From positions 62,001-126,000 of the forward strand of contig NZ_ANHY01000019.1 of assembly GCF_000315795.1 (NCBI RefSeq): a DNA stretch of 64,000 nt, in the 5' to 3' direction. How positions within the stretch are numbered: position 1 is the first letter of the stretch; the number at the start of each line of letters is the position of its first letter. A program made the translations under genes and the position numbers. Source of the stretch: Caenispirillum salinarum AK4. GTDB lineage: Bacteria > Pseudomonadota > Alphaproteobacteria > Rhodospirillales > Rhodospirillaceae. The notes beneath the pieces were generated by a model. It was given only the letters and a program-made list of their open reading frames with translations, was not told the DNA's origin and made no database searches. This document shows, in pieces, positions 23,222-32,279 of the stretch.

Positions 23222-23620
23222 TCAATCTTCCTCGGTGAGCAACGGGTACACCCCGTTCTCATCGTGGTCCTCACGCCCCGTCAGCGGCGGGTTGAAGACG
23301 CAGATCATGCGCAGTTCTTCCTCGGCCCGCAGGTAGTGGCGCTCGTGACCGTTCAGGGCGTACATCACGCCATCGTACAGCGGATAGGTGACGCCGTTGT
23401 CCAGGTCCTGAAGCTCGCCCTTGCCGCCGACGCAGTACACCGCTTCCAGGTGGTTGGCGTAGTGGATGTACGTTTCCGTGCCGGCGTGGATGAGCGTGTC
23501 GTGGAACGAGAAGCCCATCTTGTCGCGCGCCAGCAGCATGCGGCGGCTGGTCCAGGTGCCCTTGGCGGCCTTGAACTCGGCGTCGGTGCCCTTCAGCTCT
23601 TCAAGCTTGCGAACGATCAT
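23222..23620 (-). CDS. ectC: L-ectoine synthase
   Basis: EctC cyclises N-gamma-acetyl-diaminobutyrate to ectoine, the final step for this compatible solute. The 132-residue cupin protein matches the family length and shows [39 protein letters not shown] (metal and active-site region) and [20 protein letters not shown]. It is separated from ectB by 275 bases, unusually far for this operon, with a hairpin (CGGGAGG/CCTCCCG, 23641-23671) in the gap. Confidence 0.96.
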   Translation of the reverse strand: MIVRKLEELKGTDAEFKAAKGTWTSRRMLLARDKMGFSFHDTLIHAGTETYIHYANHLEAVYCVGGKGELQDLDNGVTYPLYDGVMYALNGHERHYLRAEEELRMICVFNPPLTGREDHDENGVYPLLTEED

Positions 23621-23895
23621 CTAAGGTATCCTTTCTAGTACCGGGAGGATAATGCGCGAGCGCGCCTCCCGTTGCGAAAAATGTCGTCCCGCGCCACGAC
23701 CAACGGACGATCCCCTGCGACCGACGAACCAACTGATCCGCCGGGAGTTCTGCTCCGTGCAGGCCCGTGTTTGGACGCCGCCGATCCGGAGCGCGGACAC
23801 GGCAAGCGCCCGACCTTGCGGCCGAGCGCTTCCGGTGTTCGTCAGGCCCGCGCAGGGGCGGGATGCTCCCGCCCGGCGCGGTCGCGCCCGGCGGC

Positions 23896-25167
23896 TCAGG
23901 CCGCGGACTTCTCCATCCGCTCGGCGACGGCGGCGAAGGCCTCTTCCATGATGTCCAGGCCCTTGGCCAGGGACTCGTCGGTCAGGATCAGCGGCGGCAG
24001 CAGCTTCACCACCTCGTCGTCCGGACCGGCGGTTTCCAGGATCAGGCCGTTCTTGAAGGCCTCGGCGCAGATTTCCTCGCCCTTCTCCTTGGCCACCGTC
24101 AGCTCCAGCCCCTGCATGAAGCCGCGGCCCTTGACCTTGGCCGCGAACTGCGGGAACCGGTCGCGGATGCGGCCCAGGCGCTCCTTGATGACGGCGGCGT
24201 TGTGCTGCACGCGCTGCGCCAGATCATCGTTCTCCCAGAAGCGCATGGCTTCGGCGGCGGCGATGAAGGCCAGGTTGTTGCCGCGGAAGGTGCCGTTGTG
24301 CTCACCGGGGCCGAACTTGTCGTATTCGGGCTTCACCAGCGTCATGGCGAACGGCAGGCCCATGCCGCCCAGCGACTTGGACATGCAGATCATGTCGGGC
24401 ACGATGCCCGCCGGCTCAAAGCTGAAGAAGGTGCCGGAGCGGCCGCAGCCGGCCTGCACATCGTCGACGATCATGATGATGCCGTGCTCGGTGCAGATCT
24501 CGCGGATGCGCTTCAGCCATTCCATGGAGCAGGCGTTGATGCCGCCCTCGCCCTGGATGACCTCCAGGATCACGGCGGCCGGCTTGTCCATGCCCGACCC
24601 GTCGTCGTTCAGCATCTGCTCCAGCAGGTCGGCGGAGTTGATGCCGTTGCCGGTGTAGCCGTCGTAGGGCATGAAGATCGTCTCGTTCAGCGAGACGCCC
24701 GCGCCCTTGCGCTTGAACGCGTTGCCGGTGATGGCCAGCGCGCCCAGCGTCATGCCGTGGAAGGCCCGGGTGAAGCTGACGACCTTGGCGCGGCCGGTGA
24801 CCTTGCGGGCCAGCTTAAGCGCACTCTCGACGGTGTTCGTGCCGGTCGGGCCGGGGAACATCATCTTGTAGTCCATCTTGCGCGGCTTCAGGATCACGTC
24901 CTGGAAGCGCTGCAGGAACTTGGCCTTCGCCTCGGTGCCCATGTCCAGGCTGTGCAGGATGCCGTCACCCTGCATGTACTCGATGACGGCCTTCTTCATG
25001 CCGTCGTCGTTGTGCCCGTAGTTCAGGGCGCCGGCGCCGGCGAAGAAGTCGATGTATTCCTTGCCCTGGTCATCCCACATCTTGTCGCCCTTGGCGCGGA
25101 CGAACGTGGCCGGGAAAGACCGGATGTAGCTGCGGACGTTGGATTCGTACTGCTCGAAAACATTCAT
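23896..25167 (-). CDS. ectB: Diaminobutyrate-2-oxoglutarate transaminase
   Basis: EctB makes L-2,4-diaminobutyrate from aspartate semialdehyde with glutamate as amino donor. The 423-residue PLP enzyme opens with [19 protein letters not shown] and has [65 protein letters not shown] and the PLP-lysine segment [15 protein letters not shown], in the order expected for class III aminotransferases. It starts 23 bases after ectA ends, so both are on one transcript. Confidence 0.96.
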   Translation of the reverse strand: MNVFEQYESNVRSYIRSFPATFVRAKGDKMWDDQGKEYIDFFAGAGALNYGHNDDGMKKAVIEYMQGDGILHSLDMGTEAKAKFLQRFQDVILKPRKMDYKMMFPGPTGTNTVESALKLARKVTGRAKVVSFTRAFHGMTLGALAITGNAFKRKGAGVSLNETIFMPYDGYTGNGINSADLLEQMLNDDGSGMDKPAAVILEVIQGEGGINACSMEWLKRIREICTEHGIIMIVDDVQAGCGRSGTFFSFEPAGIVPDMICMSKSLGGMGLPFAMTLVKPEYDKFGPGEHNGTFRGNNLAFIAAAEAMRFWENDDLAQRVQHNAAVIKERLGRIRDRFPQFAAKVKGRGFMQGLELTVAKEKGEEICAEAFKNGLILETAGPDDEVVKLLPPLILTDESLAKGLDIMEEAFAAVAERMEKSAA

Positions 25168-25190
25168 GATATCACTCCCTCCCGGGGACT

Positions 25191-25838
25191 TCAGGACGCC
25201 GAGGCCAGCGGGCCGATACGGAACAGGCGTTCGGGTTCGTGGGCATCGCCACCGCCTTGCGAGACGGGGAACCAGTCACCCGGGAACAGCTCTGAAATCC
25301 GAATGCTCGCCTCGTGGCGCTTGGCCGTGCCGCGGAACAGCATCTCGGACGCCGTGTTGGACGGAGTCACGGTCGCTTCAAGATAACGCGGACGGCGGCC
25401 CTGCGGTCCCGGAAGATCAAGCAGCGCGTCGATCATTTTCTTGCCCAGGCCCCGACCCTTCTCCGAGGGGGCGACGCCGACCTGCCACACGAAGACCGTG
25501 TCAGGCTGGCGCGGCGGCACGAAACCCACGATGAAGCCGACGATATCGCCGTCGCGCTCGGCCACGACCGAACTGTCGGCGAACCAGTGCCCCATCATCA
25601 GGTAGGCGTAGGGACTGTTGACGTCCAGCGACCCGGTGTCGCGCACCAGGTCGAACATGGCGGCGCCGTCCTCTCCCGTGGCCCGGCGGATGAGGGTCTC
25701 CTCGTCCGCGAAAACCTGGAACCCGGGAAGAACAGCGCCCCTAGTGAGGGGCTCCTCGTCGAGAGGAGTGCGCGCCGGCCGAGCGGAAAGGCCCTCGGGG
25801 GCACGCGGGGCGACGGTGGGAGTGCGAGAAATCGTCAT
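25191..25838 (-). CDS. ectA: L-2,4-diaminobutyrate acetyltransferase
   Basis: EctA acetylates diaminobutyrate, the second step of ectoine synthesis. The 215-residue product has a GNAT domain from about residue 45: [33 protein letters not shown], and the acetyl-CoA loop [19 protein letters not shown], with [16 protein letters not shown] near the end. The N-terminal 40 residues are longer and more proline-rich than usual. I chose the ATG at 25838 because GAGG lies three bases before it; an ATG at 25883 is possible. A sigma-70 promoter and repeated sequence motifs lie upstream. Confidence 0.93.
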   Translation of the reverse strand: MTISRTPTVAPRAPEGLSARPARTPLDEEPLTRGAVLPGFQVFADEETLIRRATGEDGAAMFDLVRDTGSLDVNSPYAYLMMGHWFADSSVVAERDGDIVGFIVGFVPPRQPDTVFVWQVGVAPSEKGRGLGKKMIDALLDLPGPQGRRPRYLEATVTPSNTASEMLFRGTAKRHEASIRISELFPGDWFPVSQGGGDAHEPERLFRIGPLASAS

Positions 25839-26396
25839 CACCTCGTCACAAATCTTGTTTGGGGGCGGAAGACTATTCGTCATCCACCCGGATAATCGTG
25901 GCGTTCCGACGGATATCCGGTGATGCGGAGACGGGCCCTTGCTCCGCGTGCCTTGCAAGCGAACCGTGGAACCCGACCTTCATCTTCACCGAAATATCCC
26001 CGCCGCGTCAGCCACGGCTTGATGAGTAAAATACGGGTAGCGGCTGAAATGTCAACCCCGGCCCCTGCCGGCTCGTCTCGTTTCCGGCTCTATTTGTACT
26101 CATATAAATTTTGCTTAGCGCCAAGTTTTACTCATGTAAAATGCACTTTTTTTAACTAGCTGATTACAATAAAATACATTTTTACTCATTTTTAGGGTTG
26201 ATCCCGCCGGCGCCGGGCATATGATCCATATCAATCGCGGCACCCGACCACGATCGCAGTCCAGATTTCCCCCGTATTCATTCTGGACCGTCGAAAGCAT
26301 GTACGTGTTCCGACGACAGGACTGCGAATTCTCGGGCCGTGGGTCCGGAATATTGCTCGCTTAGAAACGAGAACCGGTAAGGAGGTCCACGAGACC
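25839..26396. promoter_or_regulatory. AT-rich regulatory region upstream of ectA (no gene)
   Basis: These 558 bases separate ectA from the HicB-like gene and contain no convincing coding frame. The stretch 26085-26195 is markedly AT-rich in an otherwise GC-rich window. It holds four copies of TACTCAT, mostly as TTTTACTCAT: 26022-26031 (minus), 26097-26103, 26126-26141 (as the palindrome TTTTACTCATGTAAAA) and 26179-26193. These look like binding sites for a regulator of the ectoine genes, possibly of the MarR (CosR/EctR) type, which is inference. Confidence 0.6.
26028..26055 (-). promoter_or_regulatory. Sigma-70 promoter of ectABCD
   Basis: On the minus strand TTGACA (26055-26050), 16 bases and TATTTT (26033-26028). 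The -10 overlaps one TTTTACTCAT motif. Transcription from here would leave a leader of about 180 bases before ectA. Confidence 0.6.
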
Positions 26397-26666
26397 ATGA
26401 AAGGCTACATCACCATCGTTCGACGCGGTCAGAACGACGCCTATCAGGCGGAAGTCCTGGGCGTGCCGGATTGCAAGGCAACGGCTGCGACGGTGGATGA
26501 GGCCCTGGACGCCGCCAACAAGACCCTGCGGCGCCGGGCGACGGAGCTGAACACCAAGGGCATGACCCTGCCCCAGCCCCGCCCGTCCCACGACATGTTC
26601 GCCGAGGTTTCCAAGCGTTCCGCGGTCGCCGGCGCCTGCCTGCGCGCGCCGCAGATGAGCGCCTGA
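26397..26666 (+). CDS. HicB-like domain protein without a HicA partner
   Basis: The 89-residue product begins MKGYITIVRRGQNDAYQAEV and continues LGVPDCKATAATVDEALDAAN, the ferredoxin-like HicB fold that normally covers an RNase H-like half in HicAB antitoxins. There is no HicA (about 60 residues, double-stranded-RNA-binding-like) gene on either side and no obvious DNA-binding C-terminus. It could be an orphan antitoxin or a regulator that has lost its toxin. AGGAGG stands 12 bases before the ATG. A strong terminator follows. Confidence 0.7.
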   Translation: MKGYITIVRRGQNDAYQAEVLGVPDCKATAATVDEALDAANKTLRRRATELNTKGMTLPQPRPSHDMFAEVSKRSAVAGACLRAPQMSA

Positions 26667-26712
26667 CGCCCGGCATAACGCCGAATCGGCCACCCTGCTC
26701 CGGTGGCCATGA

Positions 26713-26746
26713 GAAAGGGCCGGAGGTCATCCTCCGGCCCTTTTTC
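26713..26746. terminator. Strong terminator after the HicB-like gene
   Basis: AAAGGGCCGGAGG - TCAT - CCTCCGGCCCTTTTT: a 12-13 bp stem with a four-base loop and T-run. The A-run on the left side lets it act for the minus-strand gene at 26850 as well. Confidence 0.92.
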
Positions 26747-26849
26747 TTGTGCCAGGCGGGCGGGCAGGCGTGCCCTTTACTTAGGCATTATTGCCCCAGA
26801 GCGGCCTGCCCCGCCGGCTGCGGCGGCGAAAAAAGTGCCTGCAGCCGCA

Positions 26850-27086
26850 TCATTCGGCCGCCTCGCCTTCTTCGATGGAGTAGCCGGACGGCGGATCGCC
26901 CTTGGTCAGCGGCGGCGAGTCGTCGGTCTGCACGCCGCCGCCCTCGCCGACCGCCGGCATGGTTGTCGGCGGCTGCGAGGACCACTGGTCGAACACCCAC
27001 CAGGCGCCGATCGCCAGCACCACCACCACCAGAATGCCGATCCAGCGGCCCTTGCCGCCACCCGATCCCTTGTCCTTGTCGGCCAT
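26850..27086 (-). CDS. Small single-span membrane protein
   Basis: The 78-residue product has a basic start (MADKDKGSGGGKGRW), one membrane helix (IGILVVVVLAIGAWWVF, about residues 16-32) and an acidic, Pro/Gly-rich outer tail ending SIEEGEAAE. GAGGAGGA precedes the ATG. I do not recognise a family. It is 39 bases downstream of the HhH-GPD-like gene on the same strand, so they probably share a transcript. Confidence 0.65.
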   Translation of the reverse strand: MADKDKGSGGGKGRWIGILVVVVLAIGAWWVFDQWSSQPPTTMPAVGEGGGVQTDDSPPLTKGDPPSGYSIEEGEAAE

Positions 27087-27125
27087 GTCGTCCTCCTCTT
27101 TTCACCGTTGAGCGCGCCTGGGGCG

Positions 27126-27815
27126 TTACCCTGCCCCGCGCGTGGCGTTGATGATGTCGTCGGCATCGCCCGCCAGGTCCGTACGGACCAGCCCGGCCAT
27201 CAGCCGCGCCAGATCCTTGCCGTTCACCAGGTCGGCCAGTTGCCCGGGATCGCCGCTTTCGGTATCCAAGAGGCCGAGCGCGACGGCAGCCTTGCGGGCC
27301 CGCTTGTCGGCGAAGGGGCGCAGGCTCTGCCACGGCTCCTGCGCCTCGCGGAAAAAGATGTCGACGCCCACGTCGCCCAGGCCCTTGGCCCGCTTGAGTT
27401 CGTTGCGCAGGCAGTCGGCATCGCCTTCGCAGCTGTCGTGCAGGCGGCGCAGGTCGCCGTGCCATTCCTCCTCCACCAGTTGCGCCGTCTCGCCCAGGAA
27501 CGTGGCGGTCTTCTCGTCATAGCGGGCATAGCCGTTGTCTGTGAGCGGCTTGCGGCGCTGGTCCCATGTCGCATCGGCCATCTTCCGGGACGTGGTCAGG
27601 CCGGCATCCTTCAGCGCCCGCGCCCCGGCCACCGCCTGCGGCGCGCCGATGGGAGCGGAAAACAGGATCGCCGCGCACAGCCACTGGAACAGGGCCGAGG
27701 GCGTGTTGTCGGCGAGCTTGATGCCGATTTCGTGGGCGTAGGTTTCGCCGTGGCGGTTCAGGACCTCTTGTGCGATGGCGCGGCGCCCGGCCGCGCTGGA
27801 CGCGCCGCTGCTCAT
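27126..27815 (-). CDS. HhH-GPD/endonuclease III-like protein
   Basis: The 229-residue product is helical. It includes LFQWLCAAILFSAPIGAPQAV (first helical domain), KMADATWDQRRKPLTDNGYAR, and KGLGDVGVDIFFREAQEPWQ followed by PFADKRARKAAVALGL. The last two resemble the helix-hairpin-helix and following loop of base-excision glycosylases, and the overall plan is that of endonuclease III relatives. No Fe-S cluster cysteines follow, and the expected catalytic Lys/Asp pair cannot be fixed by eye. Such proteins act on damaged DNA, but the activity here is unproven. The ATG at 27815 follows GGAGGA. Confidence 0.6.
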   Translation of the reverse strand: MSSGASSAAGRRAIAQEVLNRHGETYAHEIGIKLADNTPSALFQWLCAAILFSAPIGAPQAVAGARALKDAGLTTSRKMADATWDQRRKPLTDNGYARYDEKTATFLGETAQLVEEEWHGDLRRLHDSCEGDADCLRNELKRAKGLGDVGVDIFFREAQEPWQSLRPFADKRARKAAVALGLLDTESGDPGQLADLVNGKDLARLMAGLVRTDLAGDADDIINATRGAG

Positions 27816-27985
27816 GGCATTCCTCCGTTCGAAGCATCTCTTCTGGTATCGAAACGGGGCCTGAGCGGCCGGGGTTCGGGATCCGTGCGCCGCCCCGGTG
27901 GCGGAAACCGCTTGCACCGGATCGCCCCGGCCGCTAACGCTATCCCTCCACCCGGCCCGGCAACCCCTGCTCGAAGTCGCATCCC

Positions 27986-28441
27986 ATGAGCCGCATCTCC
28001 CTCGTTCTCCGCCATCCGCAGCTCAAGGCCCTGTACAACTTCTGGGTCGCGCAGTGCGAAGGCGACCAGTTGCCCATGGCCGAGGACATCGAGCCCGCCG
28101 ACCTGCGCCCCTGGATCGGCAACATGGTGGTGATGGACGTCATTCCCGACGAGGATGACGAGGACGCCGACGCCTACACCTACGCCTACTATTCCAGCGG
28201 TTTCGCCAGCACCTTCGGCGACAAGGCCGGGCGGTCGCTCGACGACCTGCCGGAGGAACAGCGGGCGCTGATCAAGGCGGAATACGACCACGTCCGCCGC
28301 GACCGCATCCCCACCTCGCGCGTCTATACGGCCGACTTCCCGGAAGGCCGCCAGACCTGGGAGCGTCTGGTGCTGCCCTTCTTCGACCCCGACGGCGACG
28401 TGGTGAAGCTGCTGGTGGCGGCCTATCGCCTTGATACCTGA
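27986..28441 (+). CDS. PAS_5-family protein
   Basis: The 151-residue cytoplasmic protein fits the alphaproteobacterial PAS_5 family: HPQLKALYNFWVAQCEGDQLPM, then DIEPADLRPWIGNMVVMDVIPD, then YYSSGFASTFGDKAGRSLDDLPE (each quoted only in part). These are stand-alone PAS-like sensory proteins of unknown ligand. An acidic loop (DEDDEDADAY) is inserted between the second and third strands. It is not fused to any output domain and lies 134 bases upstream of ftsK on the same strand. Confidence 0.8.
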   Translation: MSRISLVLRHPQLKALYNFWVAQCEGDQLPMAEDIEPADLRPWIGNMVVMDVIPDEDDEDADAYTYAYYSSGFASTFGDKAGRSLDDLPEEQRALIKAEYDHVRRDRIPTSRVYTADFPEGRQTWERLVLPFFDPDGDVVKLLVAAYRLDT

Positions 28442-28575
28442 CTCGGCAGCTTTCGTGCCGAGTCGCGCGGGTTTCTGTTGATCCCGCGCACCCCATCCTG
28501 AGATAACAGGGCATCCGTCGCGTTCGCCGGTCGGGCGAACGCCCCCGCCTTTTGTTGCCGTATTGGATACGCCGC

Positions 28576-30840
28576 ATGACCACAAGCGACCTCGACCACC
28601 GCAACGCACCCGACAAGTTCGACGTGATGACCGCGGACGAGTTCAACCTGTGGTGCGCGCTCAACGGCAAGCCCTACCGCCTGGCCCGCCACGTCTGGCC
28701 CGACGGGCGCGCGGAGTGGGACGTGGAGGTGGACCCCGGCAAGGCCGAGGGCATGGTGTGCTACGGCACCGGCCGCGAGGACGAGGCCGTGGCCGCCGCC
28801 GCCGCCTTCGCCTTCATCGCCGGCGTGGAATGGGCCGAAGCCGCCACCCGCGCCCGCATGGAGGACGAAATCCTGGCCGGGGAAGAGGCGGACGACGACT
28901 ACGAGGGCGAGGAGGACATGCCCGCCGCCCCCCTCGCCGCCAACGAGGACGACGCCGACCTTGCCGCCGTCGACGAGACGGACGCCGATGACGATGCGGG
29001 TGAGGTCGAGGCCGAGGGCGGGCTTGAGGCGGTCGACGACGACGCCGAGGATGCGGACGGCACGGCATCCGGCGCATTCGATGAAAGCGCCGACGCCGTG
29101 GACGGTGCGCCGGTCCTGGAGGTGGACGCCGAGGCGGAGATCGCCGCCGAAGCCGGGCCCGCCGACGATGGCGACGAAGAGGCCGCGCCCGCCGCGTGGG
29201 ACGAGGCGGACGACGGATACGGGAACGAGAACGGTGCCGCCGCCGATGACGACGAAGACGGCGCCGAGGGCTACGACTACCCGCCGCTGGCCCTGCTCGG
29301 CGAGCCCGACAGCCACGACAAGACGCCCGAGGACGAACAGAAGCTGGCCGACAACGCCCGCACGCTGGAAACGGTGCTGAAGAACTTCCGCGTGCGCGGC
29401 GAGATCATGGAGGTCAAGGTCGGCCCCGTGGTCACGCTTTACGAGCTTGAGCCCGTGCCCGGCACCAAGTCGGCGACCATCATCAACCTGGCCGACGACA
29501 TCGCGCGCAGCATGTCGGCGGTGACGGCCCGCATCGCGGTGGTGCCCGGCCGCAGCGTCATCGGCATCGAGCTTCCCAACGAGACGCGCGAGACTGTCTA
29601 TCTGCGCGAGATCATGGACAGCGACGCCTTCCAGACCGGCGAGCACAAGCTGCCGCTCGCCCTCGGCAAGGACATCGGCGGCAAGCCCACCGTGGTGGAC
29701 CTGGCGCGCATGCCGCACCTGCTCATCGCCGGCACCACGGGCTCGGGCAAGTCGGTGGGCATCAACGGCATGATCCTGTCGCTGCTCTACCACCTGCCGC
29801 CGGAAAAGTGCCGCCTCATCATGGTGGACCCGAAGATGCTGGAGCTGTCGGTCTACGACGGCATCCCGCATCTGCTGACCCCCGTCGTGACCGACCCCAA
29901 GAAAGCCGTCCAGGCGCTGAAATGGGCGGTGCGCGAGATGGAAAGCCGCTACAAGGCCATGGCGACGCTGGGCGTGCGCAACATCGAGGGCTACAACGCC
30001 CGCGTGGCCGAACTGGTGGAGAAGGGCGAGCGCGTCATGCGCCAGGTACAGGTGGGCTTCGACCGCGACCGGCGCGAGCCCATCTACGAAGAACAGCCCA
30101 TGGACCTGCGCCCCCTGCCCTACATCGTCATCGTGGTCGACGAGATGGCCGACCTGATGCTGGTGGCCGGCAAGGAGATCGAGGCCGCCATCCAGCGCCT
30201 CGCCCAGATGGCGCGCGCGGCCGGCATCCACCTCATCATGGCCACGCAGCGCCCGTCGGTGGACGTCATCACGGGCACCATCAAGGCGAATTTCCCGACG
30301 CGCATCTCCTTCATGGTGACCAGCAAGATCGACAGCCGCACCATCCTGGGCGAAGCCGGGGCGGAGCAGCTGCTGGGCCAGGGCGACATGCTCTACATGA
30401 AGGCCGGCGGCCGCATCACCCGCGTGCACGGCCCCTTCGTGGCCGACAGCGAGGTTGAGAAGGTCGTGCGCTACCTGAAGGACCGCGGCGAGCCCGAATA
30501 CCTCCACACCGTCACCGAGGAAGACGGGATGGAGGCCGAAAGCCTCGCCCCCGACATGGGCGGCAACGGCGGTGGTGGTGGCGCCGGGGCCGGCGTGCTG
30601 GAGAACCTGCCGTCCTCGGGCGACGACCTGTACGATCAGGCGCTGGCGCTGGTGCTGCGGGAGCAGAAGGTCTCCGTCAGCTTCATCCAGCGGCATTTGC
30701 AGATCGGCTACAACCGCTCCGCCCGTCTGGTGGAGCGCATGGAGAACGAGGGCGTGGTCAGCCCCGCCAACCACGTCGGCAAGCGCGAGATCCTGGTCTC
30801 GGCGGCCAGCCTCTACGGCCAGGCCACCGCCGAGGACTGA
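28576..30840 (+). CDS. ftsK: FtsK/SpoIIIE DNA translocase lacking the membrane domain
   Basis: The 754-residue protein has a complete C-terminal motor: alpha domain ([16 protein letters not shown] type), Walker [11 protein letters not shown] (G386-K392), Walker [14 protein letters not shown], the [12 protein letters not shown] segment and a gamma winged helix ([19 protein letters not shown]) that would read KOPS-type sites. Where FtsK normally has four membrane helices there is a soluble start ([20 protein letters not shown]) and about 150 residues that are overwhelmingly Asp/Glu/Ala. It thus resembles soluble translocases such as SftA. It would act in chromosome segregation; a membrane-bound FtsK may exist elsewhere. 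The ATG at 28576 has a weak ribosome site. Confidence 0.88.
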   Translation: MTTSDLDHRNAPDKFDVMTADEFNLWCALNGKPYRLARHVWPDGRAEWDVEVDPGKAEGMVCYGTGREDEAVAAAAAFAFIAGVEWAEAATRARMEDEILAGEEADDDYEGEEDMPAAPLAANEDDADLAAVDETDADDDAGEVEAEGGLEAVDDDAEDADGTASGAFDESADAVDGAPVLEVDAEAEIAAEAGPADDGDEEAAPAAWDEADDGYGNENGAAADDDEDGAEGYDYPPLALLGEPDSHDKTPEDEQKLADNARTLETVLKNFRVRGEIMEVKVGPVVTLYELEPVPGTKSATIINLADDIARSMSAVTARIAVVPGRSVIGIELPNETRETVYLREIMDSDAFQTGEHKLPLALGKDIGGKPTVVDLARMPHLLIAGTTGSGKSVGINGMILSLLYHLPPEKCRLIMVDPKMLELSVYDGIPHLLTPVVTDPKKAVQALKWAVREMESRYKAMATLGVRNIEGYNARVAELVEKGERVMRQVQVGFDRDRREPIYEEQPMDLRPLPYIVIVVDEMADLMLVAGKEIEAAIQRLAQMARAAGIHLIMATQRPSVDVITGTIKANFPTRISFMVTSKIDSRTILGEAGAEQLLGQGDMLYMKAGGRITRVHGPFVADSEVEKVVRYLKDRGEPEYLHTVTEEDGMEAESLAPDMGGNGGGGGAGAGVLENLPSSGDDLYDQALALVLREQKVSVSFIQRHLQIGYNRSARLVERMENEGVVSPANHVGKREILVSAASLYGQATAED

Positions 30841-30934
30841 GGCGCCGGCCGAGTTGCCTCTTGCGGGCGGCGGGTTCCGGGAGTAGGACTCGCCGCTTTC
30901 CGCGTTGACACCCAGTTTGAAAGACCGCGACGTC

Positions 30935-31228
30935 ATGAGCATCGACGACGACCAGCAGCAGCAGAAGGGCGACCCGCTGGCCCAATGCATCCTCGACCTC
31001 TGCGCCGCCAAGGGCAGCATCCGCCCCGAGGACGCCGCGCAGGCCTACTTCGAGGAGCACCGCCGCCCCAAGGACACCGACGAGGGCTGGCGCCGCTACA
31101 TGGTGCCGACCAAGCAGCAGATCGTCGCGCTGGCCCGGCAGGGAAAAGTGGAAATCGTGCGCAAGGGCGTCGTCCAGGACCCCGAGGACTTCAAGGGTCT
31201 GGTGCGGATTCGTCTGCCGCAGGGGTGA
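30935..31228 (+). CDS. DUF3253-family protein
   Basis: The 97-residue product has the DUF3253 winged-helix-like pattern: LAQCILDLCAAKGSIRPEDAA, EGWRRYMVPTKQQIVALARQ, GKVEIVRKGVVQDPEDFKG, ending LVRIRLPQG. The function of this family is unknown. The ATG at 30935 was chosen; a TTG at 30905 would add ten residues. It follows ftsK after 94 bases. Confidence 0.8.
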   Translation: MSIDDDQQQQKGDPLAQCILDLCAAKGSIRPEDAAQAYFEEHRRPKDTDEGWRRYMVPTKQQIVALARQGKVEIVRKGVVQDPEDFKGLVRIRLPQG

Positions 31229-31280
31229 GAGGTCCGCTTTCGTCGCGCTGAATCCCGCGATGGCGTCGGATGAAACAGAA

Positions 31281-31308
31281 AAAGGGGCGTCCGACGGGAC
31301 GCCCCTTT
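31281..31308. terminator. Bidirectional terminator between converging genes
   Basis: AAAGGGGCGTCC - GACG - GGACGCCCCTTT: a 12-bp stem flanked by A's and T's, usable from both sides. Confidence 0.9.
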
Positions 31309-31331
31309 CATCTTGACCATCAGGCACTGCC

Positions 31332-32048
31332 TCACCCCGCCGAGTAATCGCACCAGTCGGCGGTCACCTCGATGAAGCCGCGGGAGCCCGGGGCGGCGGT
31401 GAAGCGGTATTCCTTGCCCTTGAACACCATGGAGTGCTGCAGCGGCAACTCGCCCTGCACCGTCTGCGCGTCCTCGCCAAGCGGCGTGAAGGTCATGGTG
31501 ACGGGCTCGGCCGGGTCGAACCACTGCTCGCGCCCCTCGTTGGCCGCGGCACCCGTGCCGCTCACGGTGATCGCATCGTCGAAGCGCACCCAGGTATTGG
31601 CGCCGTCGTAGTTCTCGGTCTTGGCGATGAAGCGCCGCGTCTCGGTGTCGGAGCACTCGCGCGGCGGATGCGCCTGACTGACGACGAAGGCCAGACGGTC
31701 GGCCGACAGGCCCTCGTTCATCTTCTCGCGCACCTCGCTCAGAACCTCCTGCACCGCCGCCGGCGCCACTTCCTCGTAGCGCAGGCGGTAGTCCTCGGCC
31801 GTCTGGCGCGCCTCGGTCAGCAGCGACTCAAGCTCTTGCGAGCGGGTCAACTGCGCCTGTTCGGACTCCGACAGACGGGTGATCTCGGACTTCAGGTCGG
31901 CGATCTCCTGGGCCGACAGCCGGGTGCCCGCCTCGTAGGCGTAATAGGCCGTCGCGCCGATCAGCCCCAGGAAGACGACGAACTTGAACAATCCCTTCCA
32001 GAAACGCGCCCGGCGCTCGCGCTGGTGACGGCTGCGCGGTCGTGCCAT
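31332..32048 (-). CDS. Membrane-anchored protein with a coiled coil and a periplasmic beta domain
   Basis: The 238-residue product starts with a basic segment (ARPRSRHQRERRARFWKG), one membrane helix (FVVFLGLIGATAYYAYEAG, about residues 22-40), then a helix of heptad character (IADLKSEITRLSESEQAQ through about residue 95). The rest, with two cysteines (RECSDTE and DWCDY), looks like a beta-rich periplasmic domain with possible disulfide. I do not recognise a family. It is monocistronic and ends at a strong terminator. Confidence 0.7.
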   Translation of the reverse strand: MARPRSRHQRERRARFWKGLFKFVVFLGLIGATAYYAYEAGTRLSAQEIADLKSEITRLSESEQAQLTRSQELESLLTEARQTAEDYRLRYEEVAPAAVQEVLSEVREKMNEGLSADRLAFVVSQAHPPRECSDTETRRFIAKTENYDGANTWVRFDDAITVSGTGAAANEGREQWFDPAEPVTMTFTPLGEDAQTVQGELPLQHSMVFKGKEYRFTAAPGSRGFIEVTADWCDYSAG

Positions 32049-32146
32049 CGCTCTTCGCTGTCCTCTTGTTGTAAAGCCGCGGCAAGTCCTACGTCGGCTT
32101 TATGACCGGAGCAAGGCAAACCCGCCCCGGATACCCCCAAAGACGC

Positions 32147-32173
32147 AGGGCGGCCCCGTTCGGAACCGCCCTG
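32147..32173 (-). terminator. Hairpin downstream of a universal stress gene
   Basis: CAGGGCGG at 32147-32154 pairs with CCGCCCTG at 32166-32173, with CCCCGTTCGG inside. On the minus strand it is followed by CGTCTTTGG, a weak T-tract, about 107 bases after the stop at 32280. Confidence 0.45.
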
Positions 32174-32279
32174 ACATGAGGTGTTTCCCACCAGGATCAA
32201 CCCCGGCCGGAAAAACCCTTCACGCGCCTCAGAGCCCGACCCGGCCTTCAGCGGCTGAGGCTGAGTTTCAGGTCGCGCC

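Noticed and set aside
26115..26300. Minus-strand frame of 61 codons upstream of ectA
   Set aside because: It lies in the AT-rich control region, has no ribosome site and no recognisable pattern; the repeated TACTCAT motifs explain the region better.
28423..31020. 865-codon minus-strand frame opposite ftsK
   Set aside because: Antisense shadow created by third-position GC bias; FtsK motifs on the plus strand are decisive.
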